Positions 43,297 to 51,643 of a DNA stretch of 64,000 nt are shown here, one piece after another. Origin of the DNA: Schlesneria sp. (GTDB taxonomy: Bacteria > Planctomycetota > Planctomycetia > Planctomycetales > Planctomycetaceae). The notes beneath the pieces were generated by a model. The model had not been told where the DNA came from. It did not search any database and saw nothing but the letters and a program-made list of their open reading frames with translations. Each line of letters begins with the position of its first letter. Within the stretch, counting starts at the first letter, position 1. Location of the stretch: assembly GCA_028291515.1 (NCBI GenBank), contig JAQGHU010000057.1, positions 1 through 64,000 of the forward strand, written 5' to 3'. A program made the position numbers and the translations under genes.

Positions 43297-44816
43297 TGGG
43301 ATGTTCCTTGTTCCGGCAGAGTAAAGAAGAATGTCGCGCCGCGATTTAAATCGCCTTCCGCCCTGACGCGTCCACCATGACGATGAATGACACGCTGCAC
43401 AATCGCCAATCCAACACCGGTCCCTTCGTACTCTTCGGAGCGATGGAGCCGCTGGAAGACGCCAAACAGCTTATGGACGTATCGCATGTCGAATCCAACG
43501 CCATTGTCCTTGATGAAATACGTTTGCTCACCAGATTCGGGTGAGGGCTCGCACCCGATTTCAATCGCAGCAGCTTCTCTCTTTGACGAGTACTTGATCG
43601 CATTGGAGAGTAAGTTCAACCAGACCTGTTTCAGCAATGCAGGATCCGCCCAACAGTCGGGCAGGTCGCCAATTCGGATATCAATGTTTCGACCTTCTAA
43701 CTGGCTATGCAATTCTTCCAGACCGCTGTTCACAAGATCGACAGGATGGATCGGAAACCGTCGGAGCGGTTGTCGGCTTAGACGCGAAAAAGTCAAAAGA
43801 TCATCCACCAGTTGGCCCATGATTCTGGTATTTGTGCGAATGTCTTGGAGGTACTCCCTCGCCTCCGTGGGCATATCCGCTGAATACTCCGCGAGAACAA
43901 TTCGGGAGAAACCGTCGATGGCACGCAGCGGGGCGCGCAGGTCGTGGGACACCGAGTACGAAAATGCCTCGAGTTCCTTATTGGCGGCTTCCAGTTCCGA
44001 GGTCCGCTCGCGAACGCGTTGCTCAAGTTCGTCGTTCAGCTTACGAATTCGATGCTCAGATTCCCTACGTTCCGTCACATCGATCCCAATCCCGATCCAT
44101 TCCAAAACCAGGCCATTCTGGTCGAGGATTGGAAACCCGCGGGAGTGGATCGCTCGCCACTGCTGATCGGCTCGCTTCATCCGAAACTCACACTCGTATG
44201 ATCGACCGCTTGTCGTTGCGGCATCCCAAGCCGCCTCGGCCTTACCGCGATCATCCGGGTGAACCGCCCGTAGCCAACCTGACCCCTTGAGTTGTTCACC
44301 GGCCAACCCGGTAAATTCCTCAAGAGGCGGGGTGACCTGGAGTTGGCTGCCGCGCGCGTTCGACATCCAGACCATCTGCGCCGTGGCTGTCACCAAACTG
44401 CGATAACGCTGCTCACTATGACGCAACGCTACTTCTGCCTGCTGCCGCTCGGTCACATCCTGCCAAGTGCCTAGTACTCCAATTACGGTTCCGTGCGAGT
44501 CACGCAGCGGTACTTTGATAGTCTCGATCCAGATCGTTCGGCCGTCGTATCGATCAAGTGGTTCGATGATGGCAAATTGTGATTGACCAGACTCCATCAC
44601 CTGCCGATCGGTCTTTACGAAACTCTCTGCTTGTTGCCGCGAGATTGATGGGAACTCGAAGTCAGACTTCCCAATCAGGTCTTCTGGGCCGCTGAGTCCC
44701 AGAGCCTGGCAAATGACATGATTGCAGCCGAGATAAACGGAATTGCGATCTTTCCAGAACACACCCTGTGGAATGTTGTTCAAGATTAACTTCAGAATCG
44801 TGTCTAAGTCGCTCAT
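43293..44816 (-). CDS. PAS-domain sensor histidine kinase (bacteriophytochrome-type transmitter)
   Basis: 507 residues from the ATG at 44816. Two PAS modules at about 1-125 (LNNIPQGVFWKDRNSVYLGC, GTWQDVTERQ) and 130-255 (SLVTATAQMVWMSNARG, GIDVTERRES). A coiled-coil linker follows (ELEQRVRERTSELEAANKEL), then HisKA with the phosphorylated His in SYSVSHDLRAPLRAIDGFS, and HATPase with N-box NLLSNAIKYSS and G-boxes DNGVGFD and GTGVGLAIV. The ending with YVHKLFGVFQRLHR is characteristic of phytochrome-like transmitters. No GAF/PHY domain is present. No membrane segment from this start; a GTG at 44981 would add 55 unconserved residues. Coupled to the response regulator downstream by a 4-bp overlap. 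Confidence 0.92.
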   Translation of the reverse strand: MSDLDTILKLILNNIPQGVFWKDRNSVYLGCNHVICQALGLSGPEDLIGKSDFEFPSISRQQAESFVKTDRQVMESGQSQFAIIEPLDRYDGRTIWIETIKVPLRDSHGTVIGVLGTWQDVTERQQAEVALRHSEQRYRSLVTATAQMVWMSNARGSQLQVTPPLEEFTGLAGEQLKGSGWLRAVHPDDRGKAEAAWDAATTSGRSYECEFRMKRADQQWRAIHSRGFPILDQNGLVLEWIGIGIDVTERRESEHRIRKLNDELEQRVRERTSELEAANKELEAFSYSVSHDLRAPLRAIDGFSRIVLAEYSADMPTEAREYLQDIRTNTRIMGQLVDDLLTFSRLSRQPLRRFPIHPVDLVNSGLEELHSQLEGRNIDIRIGDLPDCWADPALLKQVWLNLLSNAIKYSSKREAAAIEIGCEPSPESGEQTYFIKDNGVGFDMRYVHKLFGVFQRLHRSEEYEGTGVGLAIVQRVIHRHGGRVRAEGDLNRGATFFFTLPEQGTSQ

Positions 44817-45268
44817 GGTTGTTGCGTGCCGCCGAAGATGAGCATCAGAGATCACTAAAGAAGGGGATGCCGCAGTTAATTCGGGTATCGTCAGTATGAC
44901 TGCAGAGTATACAAAACTGAAATGCAAAATCGAAAAGGGAGACTGTCTGACTAGGGATACAATATCTGCCTTTGATTTCACGGTGACGAGAACAATGTTC
45001 AGGTTGTTTCAGCTAAGGACTTTCAACCGGCGCAAGATCAGGGTCGGCGGCATTGACATGACACAAGAAGGAACAAGACCAGAGCGGGGAAACGAGTGAC
45101 GTTCTCTGCCCTTGGTGTCCTACGACGCTGTGTGTGAGGCCCGGTTCGTATCGTTTGCCAGCTGTTCCGCGTCGTGATGATTTCAGAACGAAAAACGGTT
45201 GAACGGCGCGGCTGCAGGCAGTAGGCTATTACTACTTCGTTCGGCTGTGCGCTCCAGCTCGAGTGATC
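44817..45268. other. Long intergenic region between kinase operon and desaturase
   Basis: About 450 bases with no convincing gene. A 67-codon frame at 44896-45099 on plus has no ribosome site and an uncharacteristic composition. The region must hold the promoter of the kinase operon and that of the desaturase gene. It ends in a very strong hairpin (45269-45300), so a small RNA transcribed towards it is possible. Confidence 0.4.
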
Positions 45269-45300
45269 GCGGTGGGGAGTGATTCGTCACTCCCCACCGC
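45269..45300 (+). terminator. 14-bp hairpin with UUCG loop upstream of the desaturase gene
   Basis: GCGGTGGGGAGTGA and TCACTCCCCACCGC form a perfect 14-bp stem around a TTCG tetraloop, followed by ATTCTTT. It ends 20 bases before the desaturase ATG, with the ribosome site (AGGAG) right after it. No gene upstream on this strand needs terminating, so a 5'-leader element or small-RNA terminator is likely. Confidence 0.65.
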
Positions 45301-45320
45301 ATTCTTTCAGAGGAGCGAAA

Positions 45321-46292
45321 ATGTCTGTTGAGATTCCGGGATCGACTGATTCCGTCGACATGGGAACGGGAAGTCTCCCCGGTCGCAATGTTCTCGACAT
45401 TGCTGTCATCCGCTCACTCAGCCATCGGTCTGATTCGCGCGGCCTTATTCGTTTTGGTGTTCACCTGCTTATCATGATCGGGACGGGATTCCTGGTCTCG
45501 CAAGCGATGGGAAACTGGTGGCTGCTGGTTCCCGCAATGATGCTGCATGGCTTCGTCATTGTCACCATGTTTGCCCCGATGCACGAATGCGTCCATCGCA
45601 CTGCGTTTGCCAGCCGATTCTGGAATGAGGTCTGCGGCTGGCTGGCGGGTTTGTTCAGCTTTTACAATTTTACCTACTATCGCTACTACCACACCTGGCA
45701 CCATCGGTACACGCAGGACGAAGAACGCGACCCCGAACTGTCGTCGCCGAAGCCGCGCAACGTCTGGGAGTATGTCTGCGAAATCAGTGCCGTTCCTTTC
45801 TGGCTGTTCCGGCCTGCCATGTTTGTTGGCCTGGCCATCGGTCGAATCCAGAAATACCCATTTCTCCCAGCGTCGGCTCGAACAAGCGTGGCAGTGTCGT
45901 CCGCAATCCAGTTAACGATCTACGTGGCGGGACTTGTTTCAATCGCGTTCGGATATTCTTACGTCTGGTTCTACTGGTTCTTTCCGGCCATTTTGGCTCA
46001 GCCGCTACTGCGAGCCATTTTGATCGCGGAGCATACCGGATGCACCACCGATTCGAACGGACTCACGAATACTCGTACGACGCTCACCAATCCGCTGATT
46101 CGACTGCTGATGTGGAATATGCCGTTTCATACCGAGCATCATTTGTATCCTTCAATTCCGTTTCATCAGTTGCCACGGGCTCATCGCGAGCTTCTCGCGC
46201 ATCTGGTCCATGTTGAGCCCGGCTACGTCGCGGCGAACCAAACGATCGTCCGTTCGATCGGAGCACCGCTGCATCAAACATCCTCAACTTGA
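45321..46292 (+). CDS. Membrane fatty acid desaturase
   Basis: 323 residues from the ATG at 45321 (AGGAG upstream). A di-iron desaturase of the membrane FA_desaturase family: His boxes HECVH (about 89-93), HTWHH (about 125-129) and HTEHH (about 271-275). About four to five membrane segments surround them (FGVHLLIMIGTGFLV, LLVPAMMLHGFVIVTMF, TSVAVSSAIQLTIYVAGLVSIAF, WFYWFFPAILAQPLLRAILI). It would introduce a double bond into membrane lipids or a related long-chain compound; regiospecificity cannot be read. A MetX-like gene begins 25 bases later and a glutamine-synthetase-like gene follows, probably as one operon. Confidence 0.93.
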   Translation: MSVEIPGSTDSVDMGTGSLPGRNVLDIAVIRSLSHRSDSRGLIRFGVHLLIMIGTGFLVSQAMGNWWLLVPAMMLHGFVIVTMFAPMHECVHRTAFASRFWNEVCGWLAGLFSFYNFTYYRYYHTWHHRYTQDEERDPELSSPKPRNVWEYVCEISAVPFWLFRPAMFVGLAIGRIQKYPFLPASARTSVAVSSAIQLTIYVAGLVSIAFGYSYVWFYWFFPAILAQPLLRAILIAEHTGCTTDSNGLTNTRTTLTNPLIRLLMWNMPFHTEHHLYPSIPFHQLPRAHRELLAHLVHVEPGYVAANQTIVRSIGAPLHQTSST

Positions 46293-46317
46293 TGGGTGAC
46301 CCCGCGAAAGGCTGTGG

Positions 46318-47331
46318 ATGTCGGACTACGAGGTGTTGACATTGCCGAATTTCCGGTTGCAGCGTGGACTGACGCTGCCCGAGGCAAAACTGGCTTACAA
46401 GACCTATGGGACGCTCAATGCGGATCGTTCCAATGTCATCTTGTATCCCACTTCGTTTGGTGCTCAGCACTACGATACGGACTGGTTGATCGGCCCCGGA
46501 AAGATTCTCGATTCATCGCGTTACTTCGTCGTCATTCCGAACATGTTCGGCAATGGCCTGTCGAGTTCGCCCAGTAACCTGCCAGAACCGTTCGGGGGTC
46601 GTCAGCCCCCTGTCTTTACCCATGTCGATAACGTCACCGCGCAGCGGCGGCTGCTCCTCGAAGTCTTCGAGATCGAACGCTTGATGCTAATTTATGGCTG
46701 GTCAATGGGGGCTCAGCAGGCCTTCCATTGGGGAACTCTGTTTCCCGAGTCGGTTGAACGGATCGCCGCGATTTGCAGTTCGGCTCGAACGTCACCGCAC
46801 AACATCGTTTTTCTGGAAGGCTTGCGCGGCACATTGACTTGCGACCCAGCTTGGGCCGGTGATCGCTTCATCGCCCGTCCCGAGCGCGGCTTGCGAGCCT
46901 TCGGACGAGTCTACGCTGGTTGGGCATTGTCGCAGGCTTTTTATCGACAACACTTGTATCTGGAGCTTGGTTACTCATCCTTGGAGGATTTCCTGATCCG
47001 CGATTGGGAGGGCAGTTTTCTGCGGCGCGATGCCGGCAATTTGTTATCGATGCTTGAGACCTGGAAGCAATCTGATATCAGTGATAACGAACGTTATGGT
47101 GGCGATCTGACCGCGGCCTTGGGGGCGATTCGGGCAAAGACGTTGGTGATGCCCGGTGCCATGGACCTGTATTTCACACCGGAGGACAGCCAGGCGGAAG
47201 CTCGACTGATCCCCAATTCGCAGTTCCGCCCGATCCCTTCGGTTTGGGGGCATCGCGCCGGCAATCCTGCGAAGAATCCTGTCGACCAACAATTTATTAA
47301 AGCCGCTATTGCCGAACTGCTCAGCGCTTGA
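46318..47331 (+). CDS. Alpha/beta hydrolase, homoserine O-acetyltransferase (MetX)-like
   Basis: 337 residues. The alpha/beta-hydrolase core of the MetX family is clear: KLAYKTYGTLNADRSNVILYP, oxyanion-type segment, nucleophile Ser in LIYGWSMGAQQAFHW, Asp in TLVMPGAMDLYFTPED, and His in VWGHRAGNP. The family acylates homoserine or serine, but many members without a full amide-binding loop are of unknown substrate, and the segment DLYFTPEDSQAEARLIPNSQF resembles those. It could be an acyltransferase or an esterase. Placed between a lipid desaturase and a GlnT-like ligase, which argues against a simple methionine role; the methionine genes are 22 kb away. Confidence 0.8.
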   Translation: MSDYEVLTLPNFRLQRGLTLPEAKLAYKTYGTLNADRSNVILYPTSFGAQHYDTDWLIGPGKILDSSRYFVVIPNMFGNGLSSSPSNLPEPFGGRQPPVFTHVDNVTAQRRLLLEVFEIERLMLIYGWSMGAQQAFHWGTLFPESVERIAAICSSARTSPHNIVFLEGLRGTLTCDPAWAGDRFIARPERGLRAFGRVYAGWALSQAFYRQHLYLELGYSSLEDFLIRDWEGSFLRRDAGNLLSMLETWKQSDISDNERYGGDLTAALGAIRAKTLVMPGAMDLYFTPEDSQAEARLIPNSQFRPIPSVWGHRAGNPAKNPVDQQFIKAAIAELLSA

Positions 47332-47413
47332 AGCAGCCGGTTCGACGAGCATTTGATGCGACGAGTCCTTGCGACTCCGACTCGCGCTGCGTTGTCATTC
47401 AAGGAACCTGCTG

Positions 47414-48715
47414 ATGTCACTGCAAGAGAAAGCCGGCGAACTCGGAATTCGATACTTTCTGGTTTCGTATTCTGATCTGTTCGGAACGGCGCGAGCCAAG
47501 TTAGTTCCCGCATCGGCGATAGACTCCATCTGCGAAGATGGAGCCACATTTGCCGGGTTTGCCACCTGGCTGGATATGACCCCTGCCGACCCCGATGTCT
47601 TCGCGATTCCCGATCCCGGTAGCTTGATCCAGCTTCCCTGGAAGCCGGAAATTGGTTGGTTGGCCGCCGACCTCTGGATGAATGGTCGTCCGGTTGCACA
47701 TGCTCCGCGAAACGTGCTCAAAACATCGTTGTCTAAACTGAGCGATCAAGGACTGGAGCTTCGAACCGGTGTCGAGTGTGAGTTCTTTCTGCTGACGCCC
47801 GACGGGCTGTCGCTCGCCGATCCGATGGACCATCAAGCCAAACCCTGTTACGACCAAATGGCCCTTGTCCGGCGATACGATCTGATCGCCGAGATTTGCG
47901 ACGCTCTGCAACTGTTAGGCTGGGAGCCGTACCAGAATGATCACGAAGATGCGAACGGCCAATTTGAGATCAATTGGAAGTATTCCGAAGCGCTGCAAAC
48001 TGCCGATCGGCAATCTTTCTTCAAGTACATGGTGAAGTCGCTGGCCGAGAAGCATGGTCTGCGCGCCACGTTCATGCCGAAGCCATTTCAGCAACTGACG
48101 GGCAGCGGCTGCCACACTCATCTTTCGATCTGGGACCGTGAGCGTGGTACGAATCAGTTCGCGAACTCCGCAGATCCATTGGGGTTGTCCATGATTGGCT
48201 ATCAGTTTCTGGGAGGAATACTGCACTCCGCCGAAGCGTTGTGTGCGATCGTCAACCCGACCGTCAATTCGTACCGCCGCATCAACGCCGCGGTCACGAC
48301 TTCGGGTGCGACATGGTCACCAAATACGATCAGCTATGCCGGAAACAACCGCACTCATTTGATCCGAATTCCTGGCGGCGGTCGATTTGAGTTGCGCCTA
48401 GTCGATGGTTCCGCCAACCCGTATTTGCTGGCTGCCGCAATTCTGGAAGCGGGGCTTGACGGGATCGAACATCATCGCGATCCCGGTCAGGCCTCCAAAG
48501 CGAATGCCTATCTTGAGCGTGCCACCTCACACGATTCACGACAATTGCCGGACAATCTGCTGGATGCTCTTCGCGCCTTCGAATGTAGTTCGGTGCTACA
48601 CTCGGGATTGGGCGACGAGTTCTCCAAAGCCTACCTGAAACTCAAACGAGCCGAATGGCGCGACTACGCGGCTCACGTTTCAGCGTGGGAATTGGCGAAC
48701 ACGCTCGATTGCTAG
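47414..48715 (+). CDS. glnT: Type III glutamine synthetase-like ligase (GlnT / gamma-glutamylmethylamide synthetase group)
   Basis: 433 residues from the ATG at 47414 (AAGGA upstream). A glutamine-synthetase fold enzyme that joins ammonia or an amine to glutamate using ATP. Sequence matches the GlnT/GmaS branch: IRYFLVSYSDLFGTARAKLV at the start, FATWLDMTPADPDVFAIPDP, LELRTGVECEFFLLTP, YQNDHEDANGQFEINW, TGSGCHTHLSIWD, NPTVNSYRRINA and RFELRLVDGSANPYL. GlnT is described as a rhizobial glutamine synthetase; close relatives make gamma-glutamylmethylamide from methylamine. Which one applies cannot be settled by eye. It lacks the adenylylation-loop context of GlnA. Gene symbol given for the group. 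Confidence 0.8.
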   Translation: MSLQEKAGELGIRYFLVSYSDLFGTARAKLVPASAIDSICEDGATFAGFATWLDMTPADPDVFAIPDPGSLIQLPWKPEIGWLAADLWMNGRPVAHAPRNVLKTSLSKLSDQGLELRTGVECEFFLLTPDGLSLADPMDHQAKPCYDQMALVRRYDLIAEICDALQLLGWEPYQNDHEDANGQFEINWKYSEALQTADRQSFFKYMVKSLAEKHGLRATFMPKPFQQLTGSGCHTHLSIWDRERGTNQFANSADPLGLSMIGYQFLGGILHSAEALCAIVNPTVNSYRRINAAVTTSGATWSPNTISYAGNNRTHLIRIPGGGRFELRLVDGSANPYLLAAAILEAGLDGIEHHRDPGQASKANAYLERATSHDSRQLPDNLLDALRAFECSSVLHSGLGDEFSKAYLKLKRAEWRDYAAHVSAWELANTLDC

Positions 48716-48723
48716 ACCCCGGA

Positions 48724-49374
48724 TCATTTGGGTGGTTCAACAATCGGTAGTTTTGCCAGTGGCGGTCGATCCATCATCAGTGTTGGTTCGTCGATATCAG
48801 CAGCGGCCACACTGAATCGAATCGTGCGGATCTGTTCGAACGGATCTGGAATCGACAGGCGGAGCAGCGGTATCGAATTCGGCGTTGCCAATGCCACGGC
48901 CGCTGTCAACACTTCGAATGCGGCGGTGGACGTCGGGTTGTCTGCTGCCAGAGGAAGAGGCTCGGAAGGCTGGGGAAACCGAGCCAGCGTCGGCAGCTGT
49001 GCGGGATTTGAGCTTGGTGAGTAGGCCCTGCTTGCAGTGGGCTGAAGCGGGAAGAATGGCCTCCTCGGATCAGTCTCGCTGCTTAAGACTGGTACATCTA
49101 AGGCAGGGCGCTGCCAGTTGGCGGGACGCTTCTCGGTCTCCAGCGCGGTTGGGGTTCCCGGAAACACTCCAAATGGCAATGCCCAAAGGTGCGAACGCGG
49201 TCTTTCCGCACCAAGCAGACGGGGCTCTGTCGGCTGCACCACCATGGGAACAGGCGGCAGGCTGACTTGTTGGGGCGGAACCAATCGCTCTGACAGATAT
49301 TGGGCATGCACCAACGAATTGTTGATGACGACACCGGTTGCGAACACCGTGGCGAGAAGTAAAGGTCGAATCAT
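48724..49374 (-). CDS. Exported Pro-rich protein of unknown function
   Basis: 216 residues from the ATG at 49374 (GAGG five bases upstream). A signal peptide covers about residues 1-25 (ending VHA), followed by a Pro/Ser/Thr-rich, probably disordered body (QQVSLPPVPMVVQPTEPRLL, SLPLAADN-type segments, AKLPIVEPP at the end). No known domain. It is the last gene of the five-gene minus-strand set of exported proteins. Nothing here indicates a function. Confidence 0.6.
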   Translation of the reverse strand: MIRPLLLATVFATGVVINNSLVHAQYLSERLVPPQQVSLPPVPMVVQPTEPRLLGAERPRSHLWALPFGVFPGTPTALETEKRPANWQRPALDVPVLSSETDPRRPFFPLQPTASRAYSPSSNPAQLPTLARFPQPSEPLPLAADNPTSTAAFEVLTAAVALATPNSIPLLRLSIPDPFEQIRTIRFSVAAADIDEPTLMMDRPPLAKLPIVEPPK

Positions 49375-49415
49375 AGTGGCCTCATCGAGATGTCCGCGAA
49401 TAACGAGCCGATTCA

Positions 49416-50123
49416 TTAGGGAACTTGGATCACGAGCTGGACATCAGTTCCAATGTCCGGCAGTACTTTCGTATTTGTTTCCAGCTTGATCAGCGGTTCT
49501 TCCTTCATTGTCAGATTCGTCTGAAAGACCGTTTCGTCAGTGACAGGGAAGATGGCAATGAGTGTTCCCGTTGTGTCTGCTCCATACACCGTTTCCGCTT
49601 TGTTGGGATCGGGTTGTTTGGTGATGGATCCGGTGAAAATCCATTTCAGCGGTGGCATCGTCTTGGCTGTCTTGCGATCAACCAGGGCCTTCTCGATGGG
49701 TAGTCGTTTGCTGAGGCCTCCTGCACCGGGAAGGTCGAGGAAGATCTTCACCTCGGGTCCCGCAGCTTCGGCCCCTTCGCCTTTCGCAGGTTTCCCTGGC
49801 TTCAGACCGAGGCTTTCCAGAGCCTTATGAATATCGCTGGGCTTGGCGTCAAAGGTCACAATCGTTTCGTGAGCTTTTTGACCTTTCGGAGACGGTAGCG
49901 AGGCGATCACTTCGATCGGATAGACTTCCGTCAGGTTCGGCAATTTACGCGGGGCGATCTTGCAGGCGATCGTCACTGTCTTCTTGTCTTTGTCGACTTG
50001 GATGCCGTCAACTGGCTTTTCTTCGGCTGCAAATAGACCAACCGTATGAGTGCAGAATGCCAGCAATAGACCAACTCTAGATTTGGAGATCAACATTTTC
50101 ATACGAACTTTCATTGGGCGCAT
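49416..50123 (-). CDS. Exported YdjY-domain-like protein
   Basis: 235 residues from an ATG at 50123; ATGs at 50114 and 50102 are alternatives before the same signal peptide (KSRVGLLLAFCTHTVGLFA). The body begins with KPVDGIQVDKDKKTVTIACK, then LTEVYPIEVIASLPSPKGQKAHETIVTF and PSDIHKALESLGLKPGKP, which is the pattern I recall from YdjY-domain proteins of planctomycetes. The C-terminal half (GPEVKIFLDLPG, PLKWIFTGSITKQ) is also beta-rich. Function unknown; exported. It precedes the Pro-rich gene and follows a PQQ-propeller gene by 28 bases. Confidence 0.65.
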   Translation of the reverse strand: MRPMKVRMKMLISKSRVGLLLAFCTHTVGLFAAEEKPVDGIQVDKDKKTVTIACKIAPRKLPNLTEVYPIEVIASLPSPKGQKAHETIVTFDAKPSDIHKALESLGLKPGKPAKGEGAEAAGPEVKIFLDLPGAGGLSKRLPIEKALVDRKTAKTMPPLKWIFTGSITKQPDPNKAETVYGADTTGTLIAIFPVTDETVFQTNLTMKEEPLIKLETNTKVLPDIGTDVQLVIQVP

Positions 50124-50151
50124 CGCGAATTCAATCCTTCGAGATGTTTGA

Positions 50152-51591
50152 CTACTTATCTCCGATACAAACAACCGCAGTCGGCAACTTGTTGGCCGTA
50201 TCGAGATTGCATGTGGCAACATAAAGTCGTCCGCCAGATACGACAGGGCCGCCGTAAACCATTCCAGGTGCCTGTATCGCTGGATCCGTCGCTAAATCCA
50301 GCGACCAAAGCTGTTGGCCATTCGATAAGTTCAGGGCCTGGATTCGGCCTTTCAGATCGGCCACATAGGCCAACTCACCGGCAATCGCAGGGCTGGCGAA
50401 GTACGGCGTGCCGCGATCCGTTTTCCAACGCTCCTGGCCGGTTGCCACATCCCACGCCCGCACGCATCCATCAGTGGCAGTGAACACCGCCACTCCCTTG
50501 CTGACGGCCACAGCAGAGACAACACCGGCGGGAATCTCTTTTCGCCATTTCACGGTGCCGTCGGCCAGTGCCACAGCAACTACTTCACCTTGGGCATGCG
50601 ATGCTTCTTTGGGCTCGAGACGAACACTACTGCAACCGACGATCGCGACATCGCCTGCGACAGTGGGGCCAGCCCAGGGATTGTGCTTGAGCGGTGTTCT
50701 CCACGACTGGCTACCGTCGTGCAATTTCAAACTGATCAACGCGCGATCCCCGGTCTTCTCGGCGTCGAGAAATGCAGAGGCCACTAGCACTTGGTCGCTG
50801 GCGACGGCGATTGCAGCATCGACATGCCACTTGCCAGCGCCGACTTGCCAGACCAGCTTCGGCCTTGGCTTCGGCAGCGAATCCTCGTTCGGGGGAATGG
50901 CAAAGTCTGGATCGACCTTCTTTTCCTGCTCGTACTTCGCCTGTAATTCTTTCCAGCGGGCATCCAGAATCGTCTGAGCTGCGCTGGAATCAACCTCTTT
51001 CCCCTCAAGCTCAAGACGCGACGGATCGACACAAATCACGCCAGCATTGCCCCCACCCATAATGACTCGCCCATTCGCGATCGTCGGTGCCCCTTCCAGA
51101 TGAACCAGTTGACCGGGAACTGGATACTGCCACAGCGGCAAGCCATTTTCGAGACGCACTCCATGCAGGATGGCCCCATCAGTTTGATGCATCCCATCTC
51201 CAAACACGACAAGGTTCCCGGCCACCGCCGGAGCACAGACCGTCGGCAGCTTCAAGTAGGGAACCGATTTCGTCCACGTGATCCGCTTCGTGCTGGCGGG
51301 ATCAATGGCAAGGGATTGAAAAGATGAGGTGTTGAAGGCGGCGAGAGACGAAACCAGCAGCGCGTCTCCTGTGGGGACAGGGGCTGCGACAAAATGGTCC
51401 GTCGACTTGTGGACCCAGATCACCTTCGCCGACTTCGGCCCCGGAGTATTGTCGACGGACCCGGTACGAGCCGCATTGCCGCGATTGGTTGGCCAATCGG
51501 CTGCCGTCGCGGTGTGCGCGATCCCGATGACAATGATGCCAGCAACGATGATTAGTGAACGGATGTGGTGCGGATTTTTCATTTCAAGCAT
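50152..51591 (-). CDS. Exported PQQ-type beta-propeller protein
   Basis: 479 residues from the ATG at 51591. Signal peptide about 12-30 (IIVAGIIVIGIAHTATA). Propeller blades of the PQQ/BamB type repeat through the protein: VIWVHKSTDHFVAAPVPTGD, VAGNLVVFGDGMH, LENGLPLWQYPVPG, LVWQVGAGKWHVDAAIAV, DGSQSWRTPLKH, DGTVKWRKEIPAG and NGQQLWSLDLA. The inserted 180-250 segment is unusual: it is charged (LDARWKELQAKYEQEKK) and interrupts the blades. No catalytic residues of quinoprotein dehydrogenases are seen, so it is more likely a scaffold or binding protein than an enzyme. Central gene of the exported-protein operon. Confidence 0.82.
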   Translation of the reverse strand: MLEMKNPHHIRSLIIVAGIIVIGIAHTATAADWPTNRGNAARTGSVDNTPGPKSAKVIWVHKSTDHFVAAPVPTGDALLVSSLAAFNTSSFQSLAIDPASTKRITWTKSVPYLKLPTVCAPAVAGNLVVFGDGMHQTDGAILHGVRLENGLPLWQYPVPGQLVHLEGAPTIANGRVIMGGGNAGVICVDPSRLELEGKEVDSSAAQTILDARWKELQAKYEQEKKVDPDFAIPPNEDSLPKPRPKLVWQVGAGKWHVDAAIAVASDQVLVASAFLDAEKTGDRALISLKLHDGSQSWRTPLKHNPWAGPTVAGDVAIVGCSSVRLEPKEASHAQGEVVAVALADGTVKWRKEIPAGVVSAVAVSKGVAVFTATDGCVRAWDVATGQERWKTDRGTPYFASPAIAGELAYVADLKGRIQALNLSNGQQLWSLDLATDPAIQAPGMVYGGPVVSGGRLYVATCNLDTANKLPTAVVCIGDK

Positions 51592-51643
51592 CAAAGCGGG
51601 TGTCTCGTACTTGCGAAGTTCATCGTGATGGGATCGTTGATCG

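Noticed and set aside
44896-45099. 67-codon plus-strand frame in the region before the desaturase
   Set aside because: Basic, low-information composition with no ribosome site and no recognisable domain.
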